Below are positions 54,449 to 62,566 of a stretch of DNA of 64,000 nt, piece after piece. Under the pieces are notes generated by a model that ran no database searches, was not told the DNA's origin, and was given only the letters and a program-made list of their open reading frames with translations. The DNA is taken from NCBI GenBank assembly GCA_014204635.1, contig JACHLS010000014.1, forward strand, positions 1 to 64,000. Direction: 5' to 3'. Position 1 is the stretch's first letter; every line of letters starts with the position of its first letter. This DNA comes from Sporosarcina luteola. Lineage in GTDB: Bacteria; Bacillota; Bacilli; Bacillales_A; Planococcaceae. Made by a program: the position numbers and the translations under genes.

Positions 54449-55084
54449 TTATCTAACCCTTTGTTTTCTCATCCACTGCGTAGCAACCCACTTTTCACCG
54501 ACAATTACAGGTGCTCCGCCATGCAATGTTAACTCGTTTAAAGCCGGATCGTTATAGAAGTACTCAAAATAGACGGCCATTCCTTTTTTCGGTGTGACGG
54601 AAAAGTTCAGTTGAGGGAAAAAGGTTTCTCCACCTTCCTCCACATCATTTAAGTACATAACGAGCGTGCTGATTCGATTGTTTGTTACTTTGCTTGTAGA
54701 AGAAAAGTAATCATAATGCGCTTTATATTGTTGTCCAGGCGTATACCGAAGGATTTGAAGACTTTCTCCATGTTCAATCGGTACATTCATGATGGTCGCA
54801 ATTCGATGTTCGATTTTAGAAACAATGTCGTTTTCACTTTCCTCAAGAAACATACCACTACTTGTTCTGAGCTCATTTTCTACGTGTGTTGTACCAATCT
54901 TCGAGCGTTTCATTTTGTCTTTTGACATTTCGACCAGTTCATCGCACTCTTCGTCACTTAACACATTTCCTAAAACCACAATCAATGGCTCCTCTAATCT
55001 AGCGACAATGTCGATTTCTCGATCAGTTATGATCTTGCTTCCCACGTGATTAAATATCGTTTGCTCTTTATTTTCCGCTATCAA
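54449..55084 (-). CDS. 2-oxoglutarate/Fe(II)-dependent oxygenase, prolyl 4-hydroxylase-like
   Basis: A 211-residue enzyme with the prolyl-4-hydroxylase fold. Iron ligands His and Asp are in AHYDYF (about 118-123) and the distal His in LTLHGGAPV (about 190), with the 2-oxoglutarate-binding Lys in VGEKWVATQW. RFGE-like LNDVEEGGETFFP is also typical. It hydroxylates proline or another residue in a peptide or protein. The start is TTG at 55084 with GAGGTG about 8 bases upstream. Bacillus anthracis has a similar collagen-type prolyl hydroxylase. Confidence 0.9.
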   Translation of the reverse strand: MIAENKEQTIFNHVGSKIITDREIDIVARLEEPLIVVLGNVLSDEECDELVEMSKDKMKRSKIGTTHVENELRTSSGMFLEESENDIVSKIEHRIATIMNVPIEHGESLQILRYTPGQQYKAHYDYFSSTSKVTNNRISTLVMYLNDVEEGGETFFPQLNFSVTPKKGMAVYFEYFYNDPALNELTLHGGAPVIVGEKWVATQWMRKQRVR

Positions 55085-55543
55085 CTTGAAACACCTCTTA
55101 GCTGTTCAATTTTTAAAATAGATACGTTTGGGTAATGGGGTAACGTGTAATAACGGACTTGTAGTAGAGGTTTCCACTTCCTTTTGGAATCAAATTCGAT
55201 ATATTTTATCACGCTAAATATTATCTAGTAAATGTAAAATGAAGGTTTTTTTCGAAATTATTTTTGTTGATTTCGGATAGAAATAAGGAAATAAAAGCAT
55301 ATTCTCATGCGAAAGCAACCCAATCTTTTAGAAAAAACTTTCCCTCATTTGCCATTAACAATTCAGGGAGACGTAAGTGCAAACTTATAAAGGTCGCAAT
55401 TACAAAAAACGGATAAATTTTCTGACGTGTAAATAGTAATATGTCCATTTAAAGAAAGGATTTTCACCTTATGAGGCGAAATATTTTAGTACCATTGTAT
55501 CTATGTATTTATTTCGTAAGGAATGTAAAAATGGGGGGCCAAT
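55085..55543. other. AT-rich intergenic region, nothing seen
   Basis: About 460 bases with no coding frame, no known RNA motif and no clear repeat. It contains the divergent promoters of the oxygenase gene and the next gene. Confidence 0.4.
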
Positions 55544-55975
55544 ATGGTGTGGATTGAGATAAAAAGTAGGGAAGACATAAAAGAGTTTCAAACAATGTTT
55601 GGCTCCTTTCACGATAGTTGCTTAAAAGAGTTGGTGATGTGGAATGGCTTTCATGTGAATGAGGACCTTTCAATGGCTTTTGGGGATGGGCTTCATAACA
55701 ACATACGAATGCTATTTCAAAGACAATATAATAATCCTTCAGCGATCGAATTAGTATTCGAAGGAGTTCAAGAATTTCATTTGCGAAATGCTAGGTTTAT
55801 CTATGATGCAAACCTTATTATCCATGATGGAATGTTCTTTTGGTCAGATATGTATGAATGGAAACCATATGATACCGATGAGCATACGACTTGGATTGCT
55901 TCGAAGAAAGTAAAATGGCGAGATGTTAGTGAGTGGATGGGTGACGAGAGAAGATATGGGTTGACCACTTGGTAA
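55544..55975 (+). CDS. Hypothetical protein with an FHDSCLKEL motif
   Basis: A 143-residue soluble protein, acidic and rich in aromatic residues. The stretch FGSFHDSCLKELVMW (about 20-34) recurs in a group of small uncharacterised Bacillales proteins; the second half (FFWSDMYEWKPYDTDEHTTW) is less familiar. The start ATG has GGGGGGCC upstream. I do not know a function; a role as an immunity protein for a contact toxin is one possibility, but no toxin is nearby. Confidence 0.7.
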   Translation: MVWIEIKSREDIKEFQTMFGSFHDSCLKELVMWNGFHVNEDLSMAFGDGLHNNIRMLFQRQYNNPSAIELVFEGVQEFHLRNARFIYDANLIIHDGMFFWSDMYEWKPYDTDEHTTWIASKKVKWRDVSEWMGDERRYGLTTW

Positions 55976-56148
55976 GGACATGAACGGATGGGCAAGATAT
56001 GAAGCTCAATGAAGAAGTGGATAATAACTCTAAAGGTAAAAAGCGATTTCTAACGATTGCAGTCGCAAACACAGCATCAAGTGAAGGATTGCCAATGTTC
56101 TTTTTAGTGGTGTGATTTGATTATTCGTTGACTAATATAGGAGTTCCC

Positions 56149-56427
56149 TTGGACTATGCAATGATAAAAGTAGGAAATAAAACGAGAACAGGTTTTTAAA
56201 TGAAATGGGAAGAGGTTCGTAAGTTATACCCGAATCGATATGTGAACCTGAATATCCTTGTTTCATTTAGCGGACGAAAAAAAGGATGTTGCATTACTAT
56301 ATGTCATTGAAAACCCTAAAACGGCGACGAAAGAGTTGCTACAAGATCCATTGTTTATCATACAGGAACGGAACAAATCATAATTAGAACGAGAAATCCA
56401 ATCGGCTTTAGAGGAATGAGACTAAGA
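56149..56427 (+). pseudogene. Decayed Bacillales protein with a KWEEVRKLYPN motif
   Basis: TTG at 56149 (ATAGGAG upstream) opens YAMIKVGNKTRTG, then a stop. Next comes MKWEEVRKLYPNRYVNLNIL, then a shift to DEKKDVALLYVIENPKTATK and another to TGTEQIIIRTRNPIGFRGM. Put together these give one protein of about 110 residues from a common family of unknown function. At least three disruptions make it a pseudogene. Confidence 0.65.
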
Positions 56428-56658
56428 AGCTCGAGGTCGTAAATCGGTTACTCGAAGCTAAAATGATGGTAATTGACGGCAGGTAAGAATTGAAGGTACA
56501 TATGATGTATGGTGAACATATAGTAGTAAAGAGAATTTCGGGGGAATCTCTTTCGTTTGATATCTATTTGCATTTGCACTTCACAGGAGCGAGAATAAAA
56601 AATTGATCAATGATTGAATCATGCCTATTGACAAGCAAAGCAGTGTTATGATAAATTT

Positions 56659-56674
56659 ATCTCGAATTAAAGAT
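56659..56674 (+). promoter_or_regulatory. MhqR-like operator, distal
   Basis: ATCTCGAATTAAAGAT, an inverted repeat ATCT-N8-AGAT, differs from the B. subtilis MhqR box (ATCTCGAATTCGAGAT) only in the right half. A second partial half (ATCTTAATTCGA) overlaps it. Confidence 0.6.
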
Positions 56675-56751
56675 ATCTTAATTCGAACCAATACAATCTG
56701 TTGGATAGTTATTGCCCTATTTGAATGATAGGGCAAAAAAATTTCATATAT

Positions 56752-56767
56752 ATCTTGAATTCGAGAT
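56752..56767 (+). promoter_or_regulatory. MhqR box upstream of yceI
   Basis: ATCTTGAATTCGAGAT, 15 of 16 positions equal to the ideal MhqR palindrome, 21 bases before the yceI start. It should place yceI under the quinone-responsive repressor. Confidence 0.8.
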
Positions 56768-56788
56768 AAAAAATAGGAGGAATTTATA

Positions 56789-57316
56789 ATGAAAAATTGG
56801 ACAGTAGACTCATCTCACTCAACGGTAGGATTCGAAGTAAAGCATATGATGGTATCGAAAGTGAGAGGTCAATTTACATCTTATACAGCAGATGTAGCAG
56901 CTTCAGACTTAACAGATTTAACAACAGCTTCCATTGGCTTTACGTTTGACGTTGCGAGTATTGATACAAATAGCGAGGATCGTGACAATCACTTAAAATC
57001 AGCAGACTTCTTCGATGTAGAAACATATCCATCCATTACATTCCATTCAACAAACATTACGAAAGATGGGGAAGACTACAAAGTGACAGGTGATTTAACA
57101 ATTAAAGATGTAACAAAGCCGGTAACATTTGATGTGGAATATGGCGGGAAAGGCACGAATCCATGGGGTGTGGAAGTGTACGGATTTGAAGCAGAAGCAA
57201 AAATCAATCGTGAAGAATTCGGCTTGACTTGGAACGCAGCATTAGAAACTGGCGGAGTACTGGTTGGGAAAGATATCAAGATTAAAGTGGAACTAGAAGT
57301 CAATCCAAGTGCTTAA
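56789..57316 (+). CDS. yceI: YceI family lipid-binding protein
   Basis: A 175-residue lipocalin-like protein of the YceI family: WTVDSSHSTVGFEVKHMMVS at the start, LKSADFFDVETYPSITF in the middle, and EFGLTWN near the end. Relatives bind isoprenoid quinones or similar lipids in their barrel. There is no signal peptide, so it acts in the cytoplasm. GGAGGAA precedes the ATG. It sits just before mhqR under an MhqR box, suggesting it handles quinones during quinone stress. Confidence 0.92.
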   Translation: MKNWTVDSSHSTVGFEVKHMMVSKVRGQFTSYTADVAASDLTDLTTASIGFTFDVASIDTNSEDRDNHLKSADFFDVETYPSITFHSTNITKDGEDYKVTGDLTIKDVTKPVTFDVEYGGKGTNPWGVEVYGFEAEAKINREEFGLTWNAALETGGVLVGKDIKIKVELEVNPSA

Positions 57317-57402
57317 TTGTGAAAAGGACTAAGCAAAGGAACTCATACGAAACAACACAAGTATAAGTTCACCCTATTTCCACCAATATAGGAGTGAAGC
57401 GA

Positions 57403-57837
57403 ATGGGACTCGAAAGTGATGAATTAAAAGCTGTTACCGTAATACTTCGTGCCTCCCAAGCGATTCTAGATGGTATTCGAAAAGATGTAGCTAAATATGG
57501 ATTAAATCCAACAGAGTTTTCTGTTTTAGAATTGCTATATCACAAAGGCGATCAACCGATTCAAATGATCGGGAAGAATGTTCTCATTGCTAGCAGCAGT
57601 ATCACGTATGTAGTTGATAAATTAGAGCAAAAAAACTATGTCGTGCGGAAAGACTGTCCCGAAGACCGGCGAGTCACGTATGCAGCATTAACGGATGGGG
57701 GAAGAGCGTTTATGGAAGAGATTTTCCCTCAACATCAGGAGACCATTTACAAATTATTTGAGGATGTAGAAGCCAGTGATGTACAGGAAATCATGACTTT
57801 CTTAAAACAAATCGGTTGCAAGGCAAAAACACTATAA
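57403..57837 (+). CDS. mhqR: MarR-family quinone-sensing repressor
   Basis: A 144-residue MarR protein close to B. subtilis MhqR: winged helix with VLIASSSITYVVDKLEQKNYV and the wing DCPEDRRVTYAALT. MhqR represses genes for detoxifying methylhydroquinone and other quinones, and three boxes of its type lie around this gene. One cysteine is in the wing (DCPED) and another near the C-terminus (GCKAK); whether they sense quinones is not known. ATG at 57403 follows GGAGTGAAG. Confidence 0.88.
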   Translation: MGLESDELKAVTVILRASQAILDGIRKDVAKYGLNPTEFSVLELLYHKGDQPIQMIGKNVLIASSSITYVVDKLEQKNYVVRKDCPEDRRVTYAALTDGGRAFMEEIFPQHQETIYKLFEDVEASDVQEIMTFLKQIGCKAKTL

Positions 57838-57854
57838 TTTTTTTATGAAAATTT

Positions 57855-57870
57855 ACCTTGAATTCGAGAT
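57855..57870 (+). promoter_or_regulatory. MhqR box upstream of mhqO
   Basis: ACCTTGAATTCGAGAT, 14 of 16 positions as in the ideal palindrome, 20 bases before the mhqO start codon. Confidence 0.75.
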
Positions 57871-57890
57871 GAAAAAAGGAGGAGAAACGA

Positions 57891-58874
57891 ATGAATGCAA
57901 TAAAAGGAATCCATCATGTGACAGCCATTACAAGCAGCGCGGAAAAGAATTATGAATTTTTCACTTATGTGCTGGGAATGCGTTTAGTTAAGAAAACTGT
58001 CAATCAAGATGATATTCAAACCTATCATTTATTCTTCGCAGACGATAAAGGATCTGCCGGAACAGATATGACCTTCTTTGACTTCCCGGGTATTTCAAAA
58101 GGAACTCATGGAACGAACGAAATATACAAGACAGCTTTCCGTGTGCCGACCGATGAAGCATTGGCCTACTGGGTGAAACGCTTTGACAAGTACGAAGTGA
58201 AACATTCAGGAATTAAAGAAGTCTTTGGAAAGAAAACAATATCGTTTGTTGATTTTGATGACCAACAATATATGTTGATTTCGGATGAACGAAATGAGGG
58301 AGTTGCATCTGGCACGCCTTGGCAAAACGGTCCTGTCCCATTGGAGTTTGCTATTACAGGGTTGGGTCCCATTCATGTTCGAATTGCCGAGTTTGATTAT
58401 TTTAAAGAAGTACTTGAAAAAGTCATGATGATGCGGGAAATCGCAAAAGAAGGTTCTCTTCACTTATTCGAAGTAGGTGAAGGAGGGAATGGTGCTCAAG
58501 TGATAGTAGAACACAACACCATTTTACCAAATGGACGGCAAGGCTTCGGGACTGTACACCATGCGGCCTTCCGAGTGGAAGATACAAAAGTGTTATATGA
58601 ATGGATTGAACGCATGAAAGGTTTCGGGTTTGGCACATCCGGTTATGTAGATCGCTTCTTCTTTGAATCACTGTATGCCCGTGTAGCACCAGGAATTTTA
58701 TTTGAATGGGCTACAGATGGTCCTGGATTTATGGGCGACGAACCGTATGCAACAGTGGGAGAGAAATTATCATTGCCCCCATTCTTAGAGCCAAAACGTG
58801 AGCAGATCGAAAAGTTGGTACGGCCAATCGATACAGTCCGCAGCACGAAGCAGATTGAAAAAGAGTACTTGTAA
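57891..58874 (+). CDS. mhqO: Ring-cleaving dioxygenase (VOC family)
   Basis: A 327-residue extradiol-type dioxygenase built of two VOC units. Metal ligands are His in GIHHVTAI (about residue 8), His in GTVHHAAFRV (about 224) and Glu in ILFEWATDGPGF (about 275). It opens the ring of hydroquinone-type compounds, the MhqO role in the B. subtilis quinone response. AAGGAGGAG lies 8 bases before the ATG. It follows an MhqR box and is followed after 16 bases by the FMN reductase, likely one operon. Confidence 0.9.
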   Translation: MNAIKGIHHVTAITSSAEKNYEFFTYVLGMRLVKKTVNQDDIQTYHLFFADDKGSAGTDMTFFDFPGISKGTHGTNEIYKTAFRVPTDEALAYWVKRFDKYEVKHSGIKEVFGKKTISFVDFDDQQYMLISDERNEGVASGTPWQNGPVPLEFAITGLGPIHVRIAEFDYFKEVLEKVMMMREIAKEGSLHLFEVGEGGNGAQVIVEHNTILPNGRQGFGTVHHAAFRVEDTKVLYEWIERMKGFGFGTSGYVDRFFFESLYARVAPGILFEWATDGPGFMGDEPYATVGEKLSLPPFLEPKREQIEKLVRPIDTVRSTKQIEKEYL

Positions 58875-58890
58875 GAGGTGAATATAGAAA

Positions 58891-59484
58891 ATGGGATTTT
58901 TAAACAAACTATTTGGAAATGAAAAACAGGAGGAACCCACAATGACTCATGTAAATATCGGCATCATTTTAGGATCCACTCGTGAAGGACGCGTCAGCCC
59001 GCAAGTTGGTGCCTGGGTAAAAGAAATCGCAGATCAACGGGGAGATGCCAACTATACCATTATTGACATCGCAGATTATAAATTACCCCTTTTAGGTGAG
59101 CCAGGTGGAGATGCTTCTAAAGCAGGTGCTTGGTCGGAAGCTGTCGCAAAACAAGACGGTTTCGTATTTATTGTGCAAGAATACAACCACTCCATTACAG
59201 GCGCACTTAAAAATGCATTGGATTACCTGCGCGATGAATGGAACAACAAAGCCGCTGGTATCGTATCATACGGATCCGTTGGCGGTGCTCGTGCAGCAGA
59301 GCATTTACGTGGTATTTTAGGTGAACTACTAGTAGCGGACATACGAGTCCATCCTGCCTTATCACTATTTACCGACTTCGAGAACGGTACAGACTTCAAA
59401 CCGAAAGAAGTCCAAGTCGATTCAGTCAATCAAATGCTAGATCAAGTCATTCCGTGGGCAACCGCATTGAAAACAATCCGCTAA
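58891..59484 (+). CDS. NADPH-dependent FMN reductase
   Basis: A 197-residue flavodoxin-fold reductase: FMN loop ILGSTREGRVSPQ (about 27-39 from this start), QEYNHSITGALKNALDYL (about 95) and GSVGGARAAEHLR (about 128). It reduces FMN or quinones with NADPH. Two starts are possible: ATG 58891 (GAGGTG upstream, adds the 17-residue tail MGFLNKLFGNEK) and ATG 58942 (AGGAGGAACC upstream, the best site). It sits in the quinone-stress operon. Confidence 0.9.
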   Translation: MGFLNKLFGNEKQEEPTMTHVNIGIILGSTREGRVSPQVGAWVKEIADQRGDANYTIIDIADYKLPLLGEPGGDASKAGAWSEAVAKQDGFVFIVQEYNHSITGALKNALDYLRDEWNNKAAGIVSYGSVGGARAAEHLRGILGELLVADIRVHPALSLFTDFENGTDFKPKEVQVDSVNQMLDQVIPWATALKTIR

Positions 59485-59630
59485 TTATTGAAATCGTTCA
59501 ATTAGACAACATGTACATGATGTTTCATGTGCATGTTGTTTATAAATATGTAGGCGTACAATCGCTGGAGTTCGTTACACTTCGAGGATAACTCGTAACA
59601 AGATAGAAAATAGAAACGGGGAATCTAACT

Positions 59631-60263
59631 ATGAGTTTTGAAAACCTGGTAAAAGACCGCCATTCTGCGGTAAATTTTATAGAAGATGAAGAAATGACAG
59701 AGGAAGATTTTAAACACATATTTGAATTAACAAAAACGGCACCGAGTGCATATAATTTACAATTTGCCGAGTACCTCGTCATCACAGACAAAGAGAAAAA
59801 AGAACGTGTCAAAGAATTAAGCCATAACCAATATAAAATACATACCGCAAGTGCTGTGATCCTTGTCATGGGAAACAAAAACAGTTTGGAAATGTCCGAA
59901 GTGGAGAAAATTTATGGACCGCTGAAAATGTTGAAAATGATGGATGAACTAGAATATGAGATGGTCGTCGAAACAATCCATCGATATAGTGAGGGGTTAA
60001 AAGCAAACCCGAGTGAATTAGATGTGGAGTTGGCTCGAAATGTGGGACTTCATGCCATGCTGTTTATGTTAAGCGCCAAGCACTATGGCTTTGATACATG
60101 TCCAATGCATGTTCACAATGTAGAGGAAGTACGAAAAGAATTTAATATACCTCAACATATAGAACCAATTATGATGATTACGATTGGGAAGAGTGTGGAT
60201 AAAGTCCGGTCACGCGGCTATCGCAAACCCTTCGGAGAATTCGTCAGATTTAACGGGTATTGA
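59631..60263 (+). CDS. mhqN: Nitroreductase family protein
   Basis: A 210-residue FMN-dependent nitroreductase. The FMN site is KDRHSAVNF (usual RRSIR, changed to RHSAV) and KTAPSAYNLQ; PLGVP-like PQHIEPIMMITIGKS is near the end. It should reduce quinones or nitro compounds two electrons at a time, like MhqN/YodC of B. subtilis. GGGGAAT precedes the ATG. The 146-base gap before it holds no MhqR box that I can see, so it may be read through from mhqO. Confidence 0.85.
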   Translation: MSFENLVKDRHSAVNFIEDEEMTEEDFKHIFELTKTAPSAYNLQFAEYLVITDKEKKERVKELSHNQYKIHTASAVILVMGNKNSLEMSEVEKIYGPLKMLKMMDELEYEMVVETIHRYSEGLKANPSELDVELARNVGLHAMLFMLSAKHYGFDTCPMHVHNVEEVRKEFNIPQHIEPIMMITIGKSVDKVRSRGYRKPFGEFVRFNGY

Positions 60264-60299
60264 TCAAACGAAATAGCTATTAAAAATTGACCAAACAGA

Positions 60300-60356
60300 A
60301 ACTGACTGGCATGAGTCCGGTTTCATACTATCTTCAAACCAGCCAGTTGGCTGTTT
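60300..60356 (+). terminator. Terminator after the quinone-stress operon
   Basis: AACTGACTGG pairs with CCAGCCAGTT across a 24-base loop, then GGCTGTTTTC. Confidence 0.5.
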
Positions 60357-60386
60357 TCTATTCATCTTTAACTTTTGGTAGACAAT

Positions 60387-60417
60387 GACTGGGTGTTAGC
60401 GCACTCGGTCTTTTTTT
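60387..60417 (+). terminator. Isolated copy of the toxin-mRNA terminator
   Basis: GACTGGGTG TTAGCG CACTCGGTC followed by seven T residues, one base different from the toxin terminator at 40251. No toxin gene is seen beside it, so it looks like what remains of a second type I toxin-antitoxin locus. Confidence 0.7.
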
Positions 60418-60562
60418 GTAATTGCTCAGTGTAGTATCTATTCACTCCAAGGAAACCCTCTGATAGTCGGGGAAACGTTGTATGGTGGTTGACAGATTCA
60501 ATACTATTAGCGTTCTTCTAGAACCTCGCATAAAATCTTTTGCTCTCTTTTTTTAGAATGAT

Positions 60563-60632
60563 TTATTCCGCATCACTAGAATAGCGCTCTGCTTCCACAT
60601 CTGGAAGAATACCAATTTCCATTAAGTAGCGT
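60563..60632 (-). pseudogene. C-terminal remnant of a general stress protein
   Basis: The minus strand reads YLMEIGILPDVEAERYSSDAE and stop, matching LMEIGVPDEEAELYSADVE in the intact stress protein at 63342. Nothing upstream of these 23 codons is recognisable. Confidence 0.65.
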
Positions 60633-60769
60633 ACCGGTATGCACTTTAGAATACTTGTGATAAAAACTGCCGTTAAGCCAGAATTCCCCTGTAATGTTCT
60701 AAATTAAAATAGACTAACAATCTGGTAGTTCTTTGGTAAAATGATACATAAGAGAAAGGGGGTAAGTGG

Positions 60770-61999
60770 GTGGGCATCGGTTCCAAAATCAAATACTTTC
60801 GAACAAGAAGCAATTTAACACAAAAAGATTTGGCGTTAGGGGTGTGTGCTACATCCTATCTAAGCAAAATTGAAAACGAAATTGTAGAGCCGAGTGATGA
60901 AATGCTTGCTCTCTTTTGTTCAAAGCTTGGTTTGGAAACAACAGCTTTCAAGCTGGAGGTAGATGTTCTTCATTATCTCCAACTGAACGCATTAGATCTT
61001 CATCGGGCAATCCGAAATGGGAACAATGACAATGCAATCGAATTATATGATGATATTATCGGGAATAGTCAGTCGATTATTGATCCGGCAGTGCAGGTAT
61101 TTAAGGTGTTGTTTGGATTGCGTATTGCGTTAATGAAGAAAGATCGTGAGGAAGCGCTCAGACTCTACGAGGAAACGGCTAAGCTGCAGGAGTATGTACC
61201 CGAAATGATGAAACTATATTACAGCAGGTATTGTGGACTGTTTCATTACATGTATGGCAGCCTTAAAAAATCACTCCACCTATATAAAGAAGCCGAAAAA
61301 CTTGTGCTACAAAGTGAAATAGAGGATGTGTATTACCAACTTGCACTCGTATACCATCTTTTAGGTGATTATTCCATGTCGACCTATTACGAAGAAAAAG
61401 CCTTGGAACTCTTTGCTCGAAAGATGGATTATGAGCAATGCGTGAGTTGTCAGCTTCTATTAGGGATTAACAACCGAAAAATGGGGAACTTGGAACAAGC
61501 AAAAGAGATTTATCTTAGCATCCTGGAGAAAGTGGCGCCCTTACACAACCGGGAAGTTTGCGCTAAAGTTTATCATAACTTAGGGGTCGTCTATTCCGAT
61601 GAAGGGAAGTCTAAGGAAGCGATAATGGCATTTGAAAAAAGCCTGCGTTTTCGCGACTGCGACCATGCTCGAATGAAAACTTATTATACCATTTCTAAAG
61701 AGTGTCTTCACATTGGTAATGATATAAATGCAGCTAAGTATCAAGAGGTTGGGAGTATGATTGCCGAAAAAGAAAAAGACGAAGAGCATATCATTAAGTT
61801 TCAAGTTCTCAAGTACAAAGTTGAAAAGCGAGAACGAGAGCCAATCTTCGAAGACTATATATCCACTGTAGCCCTACCCTATTTCGAAGAGCGTTCTAAC
61901 CAACGAATGATTAAAGAATATATGAATGAAATGGTTATGTACTACGAAAATTCTCGCCAATATAAGTCAGCTCTTATGTATCTGAAAAAAATGCTATGA
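60770..61999 (+). CDS. HTH-TPR transcriptional regulator (RRNPP-like)
   Basis: A 409-residue regulator: XRE helix-turn-helix at residues 6-60 (KIKYFRTRSNLTQKDLALG, YLSKIENEIVEP) followed by TPR repeats (YHLLGDYSMSTYYEEKALEL, VYHNLGVVYSDEGKSKEA). It is the PlcR/NprR layout and a paralogue of the protein at 26882. GTG start at 60770 after AAAGGGGGTAAG. Two short overlapping frames directly downstream could encode a cognate peptide. Targets are unknown. Confidence 0.85.
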   Translation: MGIGSKIKYFRTRSNLTQKDLALGVCATSYLSKIENEIVEPSDEMLALFCSKLGLETTAFKLEVDVLHYLQLNALDLHRAIRNGNNDNAIELYDDIIGNSQSIIDPAVQVFKVLFGLRIALMKKDREEALRLYEETAKLQEYVPEMMKLYYSRYCGLFHYMYGSLKKSLHLYKEAEKLVLQSEIEDVYYQLALVYHLLGDYSMSTYYEEKALELFARKMDYEQCVSCQLLLGINNRKMGNLEQAKEIYLSILEKVAPLHNREVCAKVYHNLGVVYSDEGKSKEAIMAFEKSLRFRDCDHARMKTYYTISKECLHIGNDINAAKYQEVGSMIAEKEKDEEHIIKFQVLKYKVEKREREPIFEDYISTVALPYFEERSNQRMIKEYMNEMVMYYENSRQYKSALMYLKKML

Positions 62000-62013
62000 A
62001 GGGGTAATGATTT

Positions 62014-62101
62014 ATGAAAAATGAGGAGAATTACGGTGTGCTATTGTGCTCATGCTGACGTTGATGAAGATCAGCCGGAAATCAGATGGTTCATCGTCTA
62101 G
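62014..62101 (+). CDS. Candidate short peptide gene behind the HTH-TPR regulator
   Basis: Two overlapping frames begin 15-22 bases after the regulator stop. ATG 62014 (GAAGGGGTAATG upstream) encodes 14 residues, MKNEENYGVLLCSC. ATG 62021 encodes 26 residues that begin MRRITVCYCAHADVDED and end RWFIV. Peptide-sensing regulators of this class are often followed by their signal gene, but neither frame has a classical secretion signal, so this is a weak candidate. Confidence 0.3.
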
Positions 62102-62112
62102 GGAGTTAAATA

Positions 62113-62157
62113 ATATATTCGCAAGGACCCGTTTCTTAACGAATTGGGTTCTTTTTT
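62113..62157 (+). terminator. Terminator of the HTH-TPR gene
   Basis: AAGGACCC / GGGTTCTT stem around an AT-rich loop, followed by TTTTTT. Confidence 0.75.
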
Positions 62158-62291
62158 AATTGTTGAGGTTGGAGAAGCAGAATAGGTTTTTATGGTTTGA
62201 AATAAACAAGGGTAACTCGAATATTTCATAAACATTTGGACGAAAAGATGCGTAAGAATGGTTTTACCTTTTCATTTTCCCAACTAATCTG

Positions 62292-62332
62292 ATGTAAGGG
62301 ATTCTTTACTTTATGTAAGAAACACTTTACAT
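62292..62332 (+). promoter_or_regulatory. Palindromic operator of the XRE-membrane protein pair
   Basis: ATGTAAGAAACACTTTACAT (62313-62332) is an inverted repeat ATGTAA-N8-TTACAT; a further ATGTAA and TTTAC pair lies just upstream (62292-62308). It ends 27 bases before the XRE gene, where a self-regulating repressor would bind. Confidence 0.6.
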
Positions 62333-62359
62333 TTGAGTTAAGAGTTAAGGAGGGGAGAA

Positions 62360-62566
62360 ATGGTAATCAAGAATCGGATAAAAGAGCTGAGGGCCAGATC
62401 GAACCTTACACAAAAGGACTTATCTGAAAAAGTGGGTGTAACACGTCAAACCATTATTGCGTTGGAGAAGGGAACCTATGTGCCATCGCTATTGCTTGCG
62501 ATGAATATAGCGGAAGTTTTTCAGGAGCCGGTCGACCAAATCTTTTTCAAGGGGGACGTGAAGTGA
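62360..62566 (+). CDS. Small XRE-family repressor
   Basis: A 68-residue protein that is almost only a helix-turn-helix: RIKELRARSNLTQKDLSEKV, then RQTIIALEKGTYVPS. This single-domain type (YozG/YgzD-like) usually represses its own operon, which includes a membrane protein. ATG follows AAGGAGGGGAG. The stop overlaps the next gene's GTG by four bases. Confidence 0.9.
   Translation: MVIKNRIKELRARSNLTQKDLSEKVGVTRQTIIALEKGTYVPSLLLAMNIAEVFQEPVDQIFFKGDVK

Noticed and set aside
56713..56740. Hairpin TTGCCCTAT..ATAGGGCAA between two MhqR boxes, taken first as a terminator
   Set aside because: It is followed by A residues on the plus strand and lacks a T tract on the minus strand; its role is unclear.
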